Source: CBDEVH01 sp965243565
GTDB lineage: Bacteria; Pseudomonadota; Gammaproteobacteria; Tethybacterales; Persebacteraceae
Reading direction: 5' to 3'
Assembly (NCBI GenBank): GCA_965243565.1
Contig: OZ251571.1
Coordinates: 372,001 to 436,000 of the forward strand
Length of the DNA stretch: 64,000 nt
The position numbers and the translations under genes are program-made. Within the stretch, counting starts at the first letter, position 1. Each line of letters starts with the position of its first letter. Below, in pieces: positions 42,864-51,933 of this stretch. The notes under the pieces were generated by a model. It had not been told where the DNA came from. It saw only the letters and a list, made by a program, of their open reading frames with translations, and searched no databases.

Positions 42864-45062
42864 TTACTGATAGCGATTGTCTAAATCAAATCGATCTAAA
42901 TTCATTACTTTGTCCCATGCAGCGACAAAATCGGTAATAAATTTATCGGCTGAATCGGCACAAGCATAGACTTCGGCAATGGCACGAAGCTGTGAGTTAG
43001 AACCAAAAATCAAATCGACTCGTGTGCCTGTCCATTGTATTGCCCCATCGCGTGAACGACCTTCAAACAATTGTTCGGATGCATCCGTTGCCTGCCATGT
43101 GATTGATGGATTCAGCAAATTTATAAAAAAGTCATTGTTTAATTGACCGCTGCGATTGGTAAAAACACCCTTGCTGGAATCGTCAAAATTAGCACCAAGT
43201 ACACGCAAACCACCGATTAAAACAGTCATTTCAGGTGCTGTAAGCGTTAATAATTGTGCTTTATCAATCAGTAGGCTTTCTGCCGAAACCGTGTAGTTGG
43301 TTTTTGTGTAATTGCGAAAACCATCGGTGACGGGTTCCATAACCGCAAAAGAATCGGTGTCGGTTTGTTCTTGAGAAGCGTCGGTTCTGCCTGGTATAAA
43401 GGGAACTTGTAGGCAATGTCCGGCATCCGTTGCCGCTTTTTCAATACCGACACCACCAGCCAAAACAATGGTATCAGCAAGCGATACAGACGTATTGTTT
43501 TCGTCATTAAAGGCAGTTTTGATTTTTTCTAGTTTGGTTAAAACAGCACTCAATTGTTGGGGTTGATTAACTGCCCAATCTTTTTGTGGAGCCAAACGAA
43601 TACGTGCACCGTTGGCACCGCCACGTTTATCTGAGTCACGGTAGCTAGAAGCAGATGCCCATGCAGTTGAAACCAATTCGGAGACAGATAAGCCAGATTG
43701 CAAAATACGTGATTTAAGCGTAGCAATTTCTTCGGTACTGCTTGGTGTTTTGTCTGTAGTAGGAATCGGGTCTTGCCAAATTAAAGTTTCTTGTGGTACT
43801 TCTGTGCCCAAATAACGTATTTGAGGTCCCATATCGCGATGGGTTAGTTTGAACCAAGCACGGGCAAAGGCATCGGCAAATTCGTCAGGGTTTTGAGAAA
43901 AACGTCGCGAAATTTTTTCGTAAATTGGGTCCATACGCATAGCCATATCCGCTGTTGTCATCATTGGTGCATGACGCTTTACATTGTCGTGTGCATCGGG
44001 CACATCATTGGCACCGGCACCAGACTGGGGTGTCCATTGATTAGCACCTGCTGGGCTTTTATTGAGCTCCCATTCGTAGCCAAATAAGGCTTCAAAATAA
44101 CCCATGTCCCATTGAATGGGGTTGGCTGTCCATGCGCCTTCTATGCCACTGGTAATGGTGTCGCCACCTTTACCGCTATTAAAACTGTTTTTCCAACCTA
44201 GTCCTTGTTCTGCTATGGCGGCGGCTTCTGGTTCAGGCCCAACATGATCCGCACTTGCAGCACCATGACATTTGCCAAAGGTATGTCCACCAGCCACCAG
44301 TGCTACTGTTTCTTCATCATTCATTGCCATACGACCAAAGGTTTCACGAATATCACGTCCTGATGCAATTGGATCAGGGTTGCCATTGGGTCCTTCTGGG
44401 TTAACATAAATTAATCCCATCTGCACAGCAGCCAATGTGGTTTCTAATTGTCTATCATTTTCGTAGCGTTTATCACCTAGCCATTCGGTTTCAGACCCCC
44501 AATAAATATCTTCTTCTGGTTCCCATATATCGATTCGACCCCCACCAAAACCAAAGGTTTTAAAGCCCATGGATTCGAGCGCGCAATTTCCTGCCAAAAT
44601 CATTAAATCACCCCATGATATTTTCTTGCCGTATTTTTGTTTGATGGGCCATAACAACAACCGCGCTTTGTCTAAATTGGTATTATCGGGCCAACTGTTA
44701 AGTGGGGCAAACCGTTGGTTGCCTGTAGAGCCACCACCGCGACCATCTGCCGTGCGATAGGTGCCAGCACTGTGCCATGCCATGCGGATAAACAACGGTC
44801 CGTAATGTCCGTAATCGGCGGGCCACCAGTCTTGAGATGTTGTCATTAGAGTACCAATATCTTTTTTAACTGATTCTAAATCAAGGGATTTAAACGCGGC
44901 GATATAATTAAAATTTGCATCGGTTGGATCGGATAATTCTGAATGTTGATGTAAAATTTTTAAATTAATTTGATTGGGCCACCATTTTTTATTAGACGTT
45001 CCTCCGCCTGCTGCCTGTTTGGCAGCCGCCCCTGTCATTGGACATTTACTTTCTTGACTCAT
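42864..45062 (-). CDS. katG: catalase-peroxidase KatG
   Basis: Bifunctional haem enzyme that destroys hydrogen peroxide. The 732-residue protein has the distal triad Arg93, Trp96, His97 (RMAWHSAGTYR), the proximal His260 (GGHTFGKCHGA) and the Trp96-Tyr219-Met245 set that forms the cross-linked adduct needed for catalase activity. The second, non-haem half is complete. No signal peptide. A good AAAGGA ribosome site and a sigma-70-like promoter precede it. Confidence 0.98.
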   Translation of the reverse strand: MSQESKCPMTGAAAKQAAGGGTSNKKWWPNQINLKILHQHSELSDPTDANFNYIAAFKSLDLESVKKDIGTLMTTSQDWWPADYGHYGPLFIRMAWHSAGTYRTADGRGGGSTGNQRFAPLNSWPDNTNLDKARLLLWPIKQKYGKKISWGDLMILAGNCALESMGFKTFGFGGGRIDIWEPEEDIYWGSETEWLGDKRYENDRQLETTLAAVQMGLIYVNPEGPNGNPDPIASGRDIRETFGRMAMNDEETVALVAGGHTFGKCHGAASADHVGPEPEAAAIAEQGLGWKNSFNSGKGGDTITSGIEGAWTANPIQWDMGYFEALFGYEWELNKSPAGANQWTPQSGAGANDVPDAHDNVKRHAPMMTTADMAMRMDPIYEKISRRFSQNPDEFADAFARAWFKLTHRDMGPQIRYLGTEVPQETLIWQDPIPTTDKTPSSTEEIATLKSRILQSGLSVSELVSTAWASASSYRDSDKRGGANGARIRLAPQKDWAVNQPQQLSAVLTKLEKIKTAFNDENNTSVSLADTIVLAGGVGIEKAATDAGHCLQVPFIPGRTDASQEQTDTDSFAVMEPVTDGFRNYTKTNYTVSAESLLIDKAQLLTLTAPEMTVLIGGLRVLGANFDDSSKGVFTNRSGQLNNDFFINLLNPSITWQATDASEQLFEGRSRDGAIQWTGTRVDLIFGSNSQLRAIAEVYACADSADKFITDFVAAWDKVMNLDRFDLDNRYQ

Positions 45063-45390
45063 TGCTATTTCCTTTGTATGATTGATTGAGAATGTTTAAA
45101 ATTTCTTATCCATTAGTATATAAAAAAAACAATCAATGACAATGCTATTATTAAAATTATTTCCATATATTGATTAATGTTTATCTGTAACTATTGCGAA
45201 TATACTTACCAAAATTCTGGTTAAATTTGTAAAAACGATGATTTTTTCTTTATTTGTCACTCCTTTAGCCAATCTTTCCATTAAGTTTTCAATTCCTCTT
45301 ATAGTTGGTGGATTGTGCAAACGCTTGTATTTTATTCCACCAAGACTTCAAGCAAGATAAAAAAATGAACTAAAGGATATAATAACGACT
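45063..45390. promoter_or_regulatory. 328-base divergent intergenic region between katG and fabI
   Basis: Holds no open frame that looks coding. On the katG side there is a promoter at 45115-45142. On the fabI side an inverted repeat TTGGTGGA (45305-45312) and TCCACCAA (45336-45343) could be an operator, and AAAGGA at 45374-45379 lies 12 bases before the fabI ATG. The middle, 45145-45300, is AT-rich without clear signals; no OxyR site was recognised. Confidence 0.45.
45115..45142 (-). promoter_or_regulatory. predicted katG promoter
   Basis: Minus strand TTGTCA (45137-45142) and TATACT (45115-45120), each five of six to consensus, separated by 16 bases. The start would be about 45 bases before the katG ATG. 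Confidence 0.5.
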
Positions 45391-46182
45391 ATGATGTTAA
45401 CAAATAAGAAAATTTTAATTATTGGGGTGCGTAATCGCCGTTCTATTGCTCATGCAGTTGCCATGAGTTGTGTTGCCGAAGGGGCGCAAGTGGCTTTTGC
45501 CATTCAGCCGGTGGAAAAGGCGTTTGATAAAACGGCTGGTTTTATCAATGCGGATTTTCCAGGCTCACCTATTTTGCATTGTGATGTATCAAAAGACGCA
45601 GATATTGAAGCAACCGTCAATGGTGCGGCTGAAAAAATGAGCGGCTTGGACGGCTTATTGCACGGTGTGGCTTATGCCAACCGTGAGACGATTGCGGGCG
45701 ATTATCACGAAAATATTACACGAGATACTTTTTCGGAAGCATTGGACATAAGTGTGTACTCACTTACCGCCTTTGCCAAACAAGCACTACCGCATTTTAA
45801 ACAGCGTGGTGGTGGCAGCGTGGTTACATTGTCTTATCTTGGGGCTGAGCGTGCTTTGCCAAATTATAATGTTATGGGTGTTGCCAAAGCAGCGTTAGAA
45901 GCCAGTGTGCGTTATTTGGCGTATGGCATGGGCTCGGATAATGTACGTGTTAATGCGGTGTCGGCAGGTCCTATCAAAACATTGGCAGCGGCGGCTATTG
46001 GAGATTTTGGTAAAATTTTAAAGCAAGTGGAATCTCAAGCCCCATTACAGCGTAATATCACTGCTTCCGAAGTCGGTGAGGTGGCTGCATTTTTATTGTC
46101 GTCTAAAGCCAGTGCCGTGAGTGGTGAGGTGTTGCATGTGGATGCAGGTTTTCATATTACCGCTGGGATGCAAAAAAACTAA
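45391..46182 (+). CDS. fabI: enoyl-[acyl-carrier-protein] reductase [NADH] FabI
   Basis: Last step of each fatty-acid elongation cycle. The 263-residue short-chain dehydrogenase-fold protein has the FabI-type cofactor loop (IIGVRNRRSIAHAVA), LSYLGAERALPNYNVMGVAKA with Tyr149, Tyr159 and Lys166, and ends in VDAGFHITAGM. The loop reads GVRNRRSI where E. coli has GVASKLSI. It converges with ppiD through a shared hairpin. Confidence 0.94.
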   Translation: MMLTNKKILIIGVRNRRSIAHAVAMSCVAEGAQVAFAIQPVEKAFDKTAGFINADFPGSPILHCDVSKDADIEATVNGAAEKMSGLDGLLHGVAYANRETIAGDYHENITRDTFSEALDISVYSLTAFAKQALPHFKQRGGGSVVTLSYLGAERALPNYNVMGVAKAALEASVRYLAYGMGSDNVRVNAVSAGPIKTLAAAAIGDFGKILKQVESQAPLQRNITASEVGEVAAFLLSSKASAVSGEVLHVDAGFHITAGMQKN

Positions 46183-46206
46183 AAATTAATTTAGTAATTT
46201 TTAGTT
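46177..46206. terminator. bidirectional terminator between fabI and ppiD
   Basis: Perfect 12-base inverted repeat AACTAAAAATTA / TAATTTTTAGTT with a 6-base loop. The arms contain both stop codons, and the A/T runs give a T tail on either strand, so it can serve both convergent genes. Confidence 0.65.
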
Positions 46207-48111
46207 CTGGCTAGGAGATTGTCCTGGGTTGAAATCAGGGGTGTTATAAAAATCATAGTGATAATCGTCTCGTATTTCATCTATGTAGCCATTACTGCTT
46301 AAGTGTCCACGCGTATTGGTTAATAGAGTTTCTATAACCTGAAAGTCTTCTTTCTGTGGAGGATTTTCTTTGATACTATTAATACGAATAACGCGTAAAC
46401 CTTCGTCTTCGGGTATGAATATAAATGAGGGTAAGGACACAATCGGCGTACTGTAAATTTGCTCAATAATGGCAGCAGAAAAAGTAGCGTCTTTGCCGTA
46501 GCTGTCGAATGTTTCTTGTGCCAAAGCAACGGTTTGGGTGTCTTTCCAGTCAATTTTATTGAGTACTTTTATGTATTCCACATTGGTTTGGTCTTTAACA
46601 ACAGAAGCGGTTTTATTATTTTTTATATAGTCGACTTCGATATAAAGAGTAGAGGCTAGTTGATAGGCAAGTAATTTGTCGTTAATTTTTTGTGATACAA
46701 GATCAATGGATTGAATTTGATTGGGTTGGTGTCTGACAGAACGCACAACCATATAGGTATTGTCATCAATATAGATGGGGTGGGAGTTTTCTTGATCTTG
46801 GATAATAACTGAGTCAAAGGTATCGGCTATTACGTTTTCGTCATTAAATGGGTGGCTATTTTTGGTCAGGTCTTCTTTATAAACCAACGATATTATTACG
46901 GATTGCCGAACCAGATTTGCCATGTTTTTTAAAGTGCCAATTTCTTCGAGTGCCATGTCGGATAGTTGGTCAATGATTTTGTCTAATTCAGCAATAGCGG
47001 TTTGATTTTTTGCCTTTTGTATTATCACATCTCGAATTTCTTCGAGTGGGGTAATTTCTTTGCTTATGATCTTGTCCACGCGAATAATACTGTAGCCATC
47101 GTCAACTTTTATCGGTGGTTGTGCGACATTGATTGGAGCGGCAAAAGCCACATCGTCTAGGGCTGTCGGGAGGTCACCGTTGGCAAAAATACCCAATTCT
47201 CCATCTGCAATAGCACTTCCTTTGTCCTCGGATTCTGTTTGTGCCAGTTCGCCGAAGTTACCACCTTGTTGTAATTGTTGATATAGAGCATCAATTTTAT
47301 CTTGGCTTGTCGTGTAAATATGGCTAATTTTGCGGCGTTCATTGCTTTCGATTTCGCTGATATACGCATCATAGGTATTGGTAATATCATCTTCGCTTAC
47401 GTTAACATTATTGATTAAATCATCGGTATTAAATATAAAATATTCTAATACGCTATGTTCGTCAATGCTGTATTCGGCAAGATTCGCCTCGTAATACGCG
47501 TTTATTTGCTCGTCAGTAACATTAAAGTTATCTTTGGGGTAATCACTAGGATAAATAAAGCCAGAATCAACCTCACGCTCTTGTTGTCTTAATGCGGCCA
47601 ATTTTTTGTTAATTTGTGGAATGGGGAGTGCTTTAAAAGCCTCAAATAGGACTAGATTATTGGCGTTTTCGCGGACTTGTTCTTTGTAATACGAAGGATC
47701 GGATACAAGTTGATAGTAGAGCGATAATGAAAACTCGCCGTCTTCTTGTAGGCTGGGCTCATTGCGGATATGTTGAGCAACCACTGTATCGGTTGCATAA
47801 ATGCCTTTTTTACCAATAGATGATTTGAGTAAATACGAATCCAACAGGGTTTTTTTGACTTCGGCAACCAAAAATGCATTGACATCGGGAGTAATGTCTT
47901 CACTACCAGTATTACGTCGATAATTTTCGACAGCATTTTGATATTGGAATGTAAATTCTGCTCTGGGGATTTCGAGGTCACCAACAGCACCAATAGTTTG
48001 GTCTTGTACAGCACCGCCTAAGAGCGAACCACCTGCAAACATCAGCGGGATGGTAAAAAGAACGATAATAAACTTTTTTAAAAAAGGATAACGGCGTGTG
48101 ACTGTGAACAT
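46201..48111 (-). CDS. ppiD: peptidylprolyl isomerase PpiD (SurA_N/parvulin)
   Basis: Membrane-anchored periplasmic folding chaperone, 636 residues. Residues 11-35 form one anchor helix, then a SurA-like N domain, then one parvulin (PPIC) domain around residues 245-335 (ERRKISHIYTTS, GELGIFANGDLPTALDDVAF), then a helical C domain. Length agrees with E. coli PpiD (623). It lies downstream of hupB in the conserved hupB-ppiD order, here with tRNA-Asp between them. Confidence 0.92.
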   Translation of the reverse strand: MFTVTRRYPFLKKFIIVLFTIPLMFAGGSLLGGAVQDQTIGAVGDLEIPRAEFTFQYQNAVENYRRNTGSEDITPDVNAFLVAEVKKTLLDSYLLKSSIGKKGIYATDTVVAQHIRNEPSLQEDGEFSLSLYYQLVSDPSYYKEQVRENANNLVLFEAFKALPIPQINKKLAALRQQEREVDSGFIYPSDYPKDNFNVTDEQINAYYEANLAEYSIDEHSVLEYFIFNTDDLINNVNVSEDDITNTYDAYISEIESNERRKISHIYTTSQDKIDALYQQLQQGGNFGELAQTESEDKGSAIADGELGIFANGDLPTALDDVAFAAPINVAQPPIKVDDGYSIIRVDKIISKEITPLEEIRDVIIQKAKNQTAIAELDKIIDQLSDMALEEIGTLKNMANLVRQSVIISLVYKEDLTKNSHPFNDENVIADTFDSVIIQDQENSHPIYIDDNTYMVVRSVRHQPNQIQSIDLVSQKINDKLLAYQLASTLYIEVDYIKNNKTASVVKDQTNVEYIKVLNKIDWKDTQTVALAQETFDSYGKDATFSAAIIEQIYSTPIVSLPSFIFIPEDEGLRVIRINSIKENPPQKEDFQVIETLLTNTRGHLSSNGYIDEIRDDYHYDFYNTPDFNPGQSPSQN

Positions 48112-48214
48112 GAGTCTTATATTTGTGATGATTCTTCTTGTGGAAGCTGCAAATAATTAATCATTGATAGATTAATTATTTGATTATTTTTATAACTGCG
48201 GTTTTGTAACAATA

Positions 48215-48291
48215 TGGCGGAGCGGACGGGATTCGAACCCGCGACCTCCGGCGTGACAGGCCGATATTCTAACCAGCTGAACTACCACTCC
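48215..48291 (-). tRNA. tRNA-Asp (anticodon GTC)
   Basis: A 77-base cloverleaf with encoded CCA. Acceptor GGAGTGG pairs with CCGCTCC, the anticodon loop CTGTCAC gives GTC, T loop GTTCGAATC. Nearly the same as E. coli tRNA-Asp. It lies 10 bases after the hupB stop and is probably cotranscribed with it. Confidence 0.96.
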
Positions 48292-48301
48292 GCGATTGTA
48301 C

Positions 48302-48586
48302 TTATGCTTTTACGTTGTTGACTAAATCTTTCAAGGATTTGCCAGGACGGAATTTTACAGCGTTTTGTGCTTTAATTTTAATTTTTTCACCAGTTGCTGG
48401 ATTATGTCCTTTTCTTGCCTTGCGCCGTGCAACAGTAAAAGTACCGAATCCGATTAAAGTTACATCATTTTTCTTTTTAAGCGAAGTTGAGATTGTGGCC
48501 ATTGTTGAATTTAATGCGGCGGTTGCTTGTGCTTTAGTGAGACCAGTTTCGTCTGCTATACTAGTTATTAAATCACCTTTGTTCAT
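48302..48586 (-). CDS. hupB: DNA-binding protein HU
   Basis: Histone-like nucleoid protein, 94 residues: MNKGDLITSIADETGLTKAQ at the start, GFGTFTVARRKARKGHNPAT (DNA-binding arm) and VKFRPGKSLKDLVN at the end. The four extra C-terminal residues after the usual end (NNVKA) are minor. The lon gene that often precedes hupB is absent; tRNA-Val is divergent instead. Confidence 0.96.
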   Translation of the reverse strand: MNKGDLITSIADETGLTKAQATAALNSTMATISTSLKKKNDVTLIGFGTFTVARRKARKGHNPATGEKIKIKAQNAVKFRPGKSLKDLVNNVKA

Positions 48587-48664
48587 AATAAGTTGCTCCT
48601 TAATTTTTTGTAAATTTTAATAAATAGGTGTAAAAAACTCCTCCTACCCCTTGACTTACTCGTC

Positions 48665-48693
48665 ATTGTATATCAAAATTGCACTATTGTTGA
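48665..48693 (-). promoter_or_regulatory. predicted hupB promoter
   Basis: Minus strand TCAACA (48688-48693) and TACAAT (48665-48670) with 17 bases between. The expected leader is about 70 bases and contains AAGGAG just before the hupB ATG. Confidence 0.42.
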
Positions 48694-48717
48694 CTTTGTT
48701 TGTAAATCATTTTTAAT
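48690..48717 (+). promoter_or_regulatory. predicted tRNA-Val promoter
   Basis: Plus strand TTGACT (48690-48695) and TTTAAT (48712-48717), 16-base spacer. Its -35 box overlaps the -35 box of the divergent hupB promoter, so the two may compete for polymerase. Confidence 0.38.
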
Positions 48718-48758
48718 TTCTCTCAAAAAAAGCAAGAAAACAGCAAAATAATACCAAC

Positions 48759-48830
48759 GGGCGCTTAGCTCAGGGGTAGAGCGTCGCCCTTACAAGGCGA
48801 AAGTCGTAAGTTCAAATCTTACAGTGCCCA
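48759..48830 (+). tRNA. tRNA-Val (anticodon TAC)
   Basis: A 72-base cloverleaf: acceptor GGGCGCT with AGTGCCC, a short D loop (GCTCAGGGGTAGAGC), anticodon arm TCGCC-CTTACAA-GGCGA giving TAC, T arm GTAAG-TTCAAAT-CTTAC. The discriminator A is followed by CCG, so CCA is not fully encoded. Confidence 0.93.
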
Positions 48831-48888
48831 CCGTTGTTATTATGTTTGTTTTTGAGGATTGGTCTAGAAGGCTAGAAATCTAGATAAG

Positions 48889-49863
48889 CTAAATGGAGCG
48901 AGATAATTGCCAGCGTGGATGCACATCAAAGCCATGCCCAGTTGGTGAATCGCTTTTAAAAGTGGCAGCTATGGCAATCATTGCTGCGTTATCGCTACAA
49001 TGCTTTTTGTATGGCAGAAAAAATTCGGCATTAAATGAAGCTGCCGTTAGTTGTAGGGCGGTGCCAATAACTTTATTTTGCGCTACGCCACCCACCGCAC
49101 ATACTGTTTTGCAATCTGTTAGTTGTAGGGCGTTAGCGACTTGTTTTGCCAATCCCTTTGCCACTACCTGTTGAAACGAAGCGGCGATGTCTTCGTTACT
49201 GTATTTATTGATTTCTCGCCGAACAGCGGATTTCAATCCACTAAAACTAAAATTAAACTTATCCTGATTGGGGGTGCTAAAGGCAATGGCATTGGGATTG
49301 CCATTTCTTGCCAATATTTCTAGTTGTTTGCCTCCCGGGTATCTTAGCCCCAGTAAAATTGCAGATTTATCAAATGCCTCTCCTGCGGCATCATCTAAAG
49401 TTTCGCCCAATAATTGATAATTATTGGGTTCGTGTACGTTATAAATTTGCGTATGCCCACCCGATACCAATAAGGCAATATAAGGAAATTTGAGTGTGGG
49501 GTTGTTGATGAGTGGTGATAATAAATGCCCTTCGAGGTGGTTAATGGGTATAACGCCACATTGCCATGCCATTGCCAATGATTCTGCAGTAGCAGCACCA
49601 GTGAGTAATGCACCAGCCAATCCGGGACCGCTGGTGTAAGCAATGGCTGTTGGGGGGTATTTGTTAATGGGCATAGAATCGATTAATCGCAATAACCGTT
49701 GTAAATGATCGCGTGAGGCGATTTCGGGCACGACTCCGCCGTACAAGGAATGTGTTTTCCATTGTGAGTAAACACATTCTGACAATAAGCCTTGTTCGGT
49801 ATTGTATAGAGCGCAGGCGGTTTCGTCGCAAGAGGTTTCAATAGCGAGAATGTTTAGAGCCAT
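48889..49863 (-). CDS. tsaD: tRNA threonylcarbamoyladenosine synthase subunit TsaD
   Basis: Transfers the threonylcarbamoyl group to A37 of ANN-decoding tRNAs. I take ATG at 49863 (MALNILAIETSCDET, 324 residues); a start at 49878 would add five. Iron ligands are in NHLEGHLLSP, with VSGGHTQIY and the C-terminal HCSDNAAMIAIAA also conserved. It is near plsY/folB in many genomes, but here lies 10 kb away, between tRNA-Val and ogt. Confidence 0.96.
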   Translation of the reverse strand: MALNILAIETSCDETACALYNTEQGLLSECVYSQWKTHSLYGGVVPEIASRDHLQRLLRLIDSMPINKYPPTAIAYTSGPGLAGALLTGAATAESLAMAWQCGVIPINHLEGHLLSPLINNPTLKFPYIALLVSGGHTQIYNVHEPNNYQLLGETLDDAAGEAFDKSAILLGLRYPGGKQLEILARNGNPNAIAFSTPNQDKFNFSFSGLKSAVRREINKYSNEDIAASFQQVVAKGLAKQVANALQLTDCKTVCAVGGVAQNKVIGTALQLTAASFNAEFFLPYKKHCSDNAAMIAIAATFKSDSPTGHGFDVHPRWQLSRSI

Positions 49864-49938
49864 TTGATAATCATACATGAATTTTTATCAATTAGAGACA
49901 GATTAAACGATACAATAAGCCTTTGTCAGTAAGTACGT

Positions 49939-50436
49939 ATGTCTAAACCATCTTTTATCGATTCTATTGCCGTTACTTTTCGTTGCCCATCATTTGTTAT
50001 TGCCATTTGGTGCGATGAATCAATGCTGCTGTCGGTATCGTATTTGCCAAGCACCACCAAAGACGTATTACCACAAAATTTACTGGCAAAGGAATGTTAT
50101 AAACAATTACAAGCGTATTTTAGTGGTGATAAAAAAAGTGAGTTTGACTTACCATTGGCAACGACCAAAACCGTTTTTGCGGCGAAAGTACAACACCAAT
50201 TACAACAAATTCCTTACGGTCAGGTTCTAACGTATGGCGAAATATCCAACACAATAAAAACATCAGCCCGTGCTATTGGAGCATCTTGTCGTGCCAATCA
50301 GTTTGCTTTAATTGTACCCTGTCATCGGGTGGTTTCGGCATCTGGCATAGGTGGTTTTATGGGCACCAACGACAAGCACGAGCAATATATTAAAAAATAT
50401 TTGTTGCAGCATGAGGGGGCGGTATGGAAAGAATAG
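49939..50436 (+). CDS. ogt: methylated-DNA--protein-cysteine methyltransferase (Ogt)
   Basis: Suicide repair protein that takes alkyl groups from O6-alkylguanine. The 165-residue protein has the helix-turn-helix part IPYGQVLTYGEIS with the Arg finger RAIGASCRAN and the acceptor site VPCHRVV (Cys128), followed by SGIGGFMG. No AdaA domain is attached. The end overlaps the xerD start by 13 bases. Confidence 0.93.
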   Translation: MSKPSFIDSIAVTFRCPSFVIAIWCDESMLLSVSYLPSTTKDVLPQNLLAKECYKQLQAYFSGDKKSEFDLPLATTKTVFAAKVQHQLQQIPYGQVLTYGEISNTIKTSARAIGASCRANQFALIVPCHRVVSASGIGGFMGTNDKHEQYIKKYLLQHEGAVWKE

Positions 50437-51323
50437 ATCAAAAAAAATTAGTTGAATCTTTTTTGCAATACATCACGTTTGACGAGCGTTGTTCCGACCA
50501 AACCGTCACTGCTTATAAAAATGATGTGGTATTGTTTTCGACGTTTCTTGCTAAAAATGATAAATTTTTACTAGATGCAGAGCAGATAGATATAACGCAA
50601 TTTTTGGTGGAGTTAACCCACAAAGAGTACCGTTCTTCATCTGTGGCGAGAATTTTATCAGGGTTGCGGCGTTTTTATCGTTTTGCCTTAGATCGTTCTC
50701 ATACCGATATAGACCCGACCAAAAAAAACAAATCACCCAAGCAGGTGGCAGTATTGCCCAAGTTATTGGCAGAAGATGAAGTTATCGAGTTACTCAATAT
50801 GCCTGATATAGCCACGCCACAAGGCAGCCGCGACAGAGCCATGCTTGAACTTATGTATGCTTGCGGTTTGCGCGTATCGGAGCTGGTACAGCTAAAAGCA
50901 ACCAATATCGATATGACGGCGGGGATTGTACAAATTTTAGGAAAAGGTGGGCGTGAGCGTTTGGTGCCGTTTAATACGGTGGCAATGGATTACTGCCGTG
51001 CTTATCTCAACACTGCACGGCGACAATTACTCAAACAAAAAAACAGTGATTATTTTTTTGTTACTCGGCTTGGCAGTGCCATTAGTCGTCAACTTTTTTG
51101 GCGTTTGGTGAGGCAATACGCTAGCCAAGCCGGCATTAACCGTGTTATTTCGCCGCATACCCTACGCCATGCTTTTGCCACTCATTTAATCAATCATGGT
51201 GCAGATTTACGTTCGGTACAATTAATGCTCGGACATTCCAGCCTTTCGACCACACAAATATACACCCATGTAGCAATTGAACGGTTAACAAGACTACATG
51301 AAAAACATCACCCACGGGGATAA
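50424..51323 (+). CDS. xerD: tyrosine recombinase XerD
   Basis: Resolves chromosome dimers at dif with XerC and FtsK. The 299-residue protein has the complete catalytic set Arg150, Lys174, His245, Arg248, His271 and Tyr280. The end HGADLRSVQLMLGHSSLST followed by TQIYTHVA and HEKHHPRG is XerD-like rather than XerC-like. Not next to any mobile element, so a housekeeping role is expected. Confidence 0.93.
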   Translation: MERIDQKKLVESFLQYITFDERCSDQTVTAYKNDVVLFSTFLAKNDKFLLDAEQIDITQFLVELTHKEYRSSSVARILSGLRRFYRFALDRSHTDIDPTKKNKSPKQVAVLPKLLAEDEVIELLNMPDIATPQGSRDRAMLELMYACGLRVSELVQLKATNIDMTAGIVQILGKGGRERLVPFNTVAMDYCRAYLNTARRQLLKQKNSDYFFVTRLGSAISRQLFWRLVRQYASQAGINRVISPHTLRHAFATHLINHGADLRSVQLMLGHSSLSTTQIYTHVAIERLTRLHEKHHPRG

Positions 51324-51327
51324 AACA

Positions 51328-51933
51328 ATGGCAACTATTAATTTTAGCAATCCAATTTTTCAGCGTTCGGTCAATAATATTGATCAAGTTGATGACCACA
51401 TTCCCATTGTGGTTTTTGCCGGACGCTCTAATGTTGGTAAATCCAGTGTGATTAACTTATTATGTGGAGGTCGGTTTGCGCGCGTATCAAGAACCCCAGG
51501 TCGCACCCGTATGATTAATTTATTTGAGTTAGGTGATGTGCATGTGGCTGACTTTCCCGGTTATGGTTATGCTGCCGCTCCGCGTGAGGAGAGAAAATGG
51601 TGGGTGGAACAGCTGCCACAATTTCTGCAGTACGCGCCTATTTTTTGTTTGGTGTTAATCATCGATTCTCGGCGTGGTATTGGTAAGATGGACCAGCAAT
51701 TACTCGATTTTTGTGCGTCAAGAGATTTCCATATACTCATGGTTTTTAATAAATCTGACAAACTCAATAACCAACAAAAAATAAATCTGATGAGAGAATA
51801 TAAATTGCACTGCTATACCAATGTTTTATGCTCTGTTTTAAAAAAGCAAGGTGTTAGTGAGATTAGGCAATACATTATTGATTCTTGCAGTAGAATAAAC
51901 GTAAATACTGTAGAATCACACTCATATGATTGA
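51328..51933 (+). CDS. engB: ribosome biogenesis GTP-binding protein EngB (YsxC/YihA)
   Basis: Small essential GTPase in 50S subunit assembly. I take ATG at 51328 (MATINFSNP, 201 residues), which has GGGGAT at the end of xerD as its ribosome site; a start at 51298 would overlap xerD. G motifs: GRSNVGKSS (32-40), DFPGYGYA and NKSDKL. It overlaps dapA by eight bases. Confidence 0.95.
   Translation: MATINFSNPIFQRSVNNIDQVDDHIPIVVFAGRSNVGKSSVINLLCGGRFARVSRTPGRTRMINLFELGDVHVADFPGYGYAAAPREERKWWVEQLPQFLQYAPIFCLVLIIDSRRGIGKMDQQLLDFCASRDFHILMVFNKSDKLNNQQKINLMREYKLHCYTNVLCSVLKKQGVSEIRQYIIDSCSRINVNTVESHSYD

Noticed and set aside
50424..51323. Integrase of a mobile element
   Set aside because: Sequence is of XerD type, with conserved neighbours and no attachment repeats.
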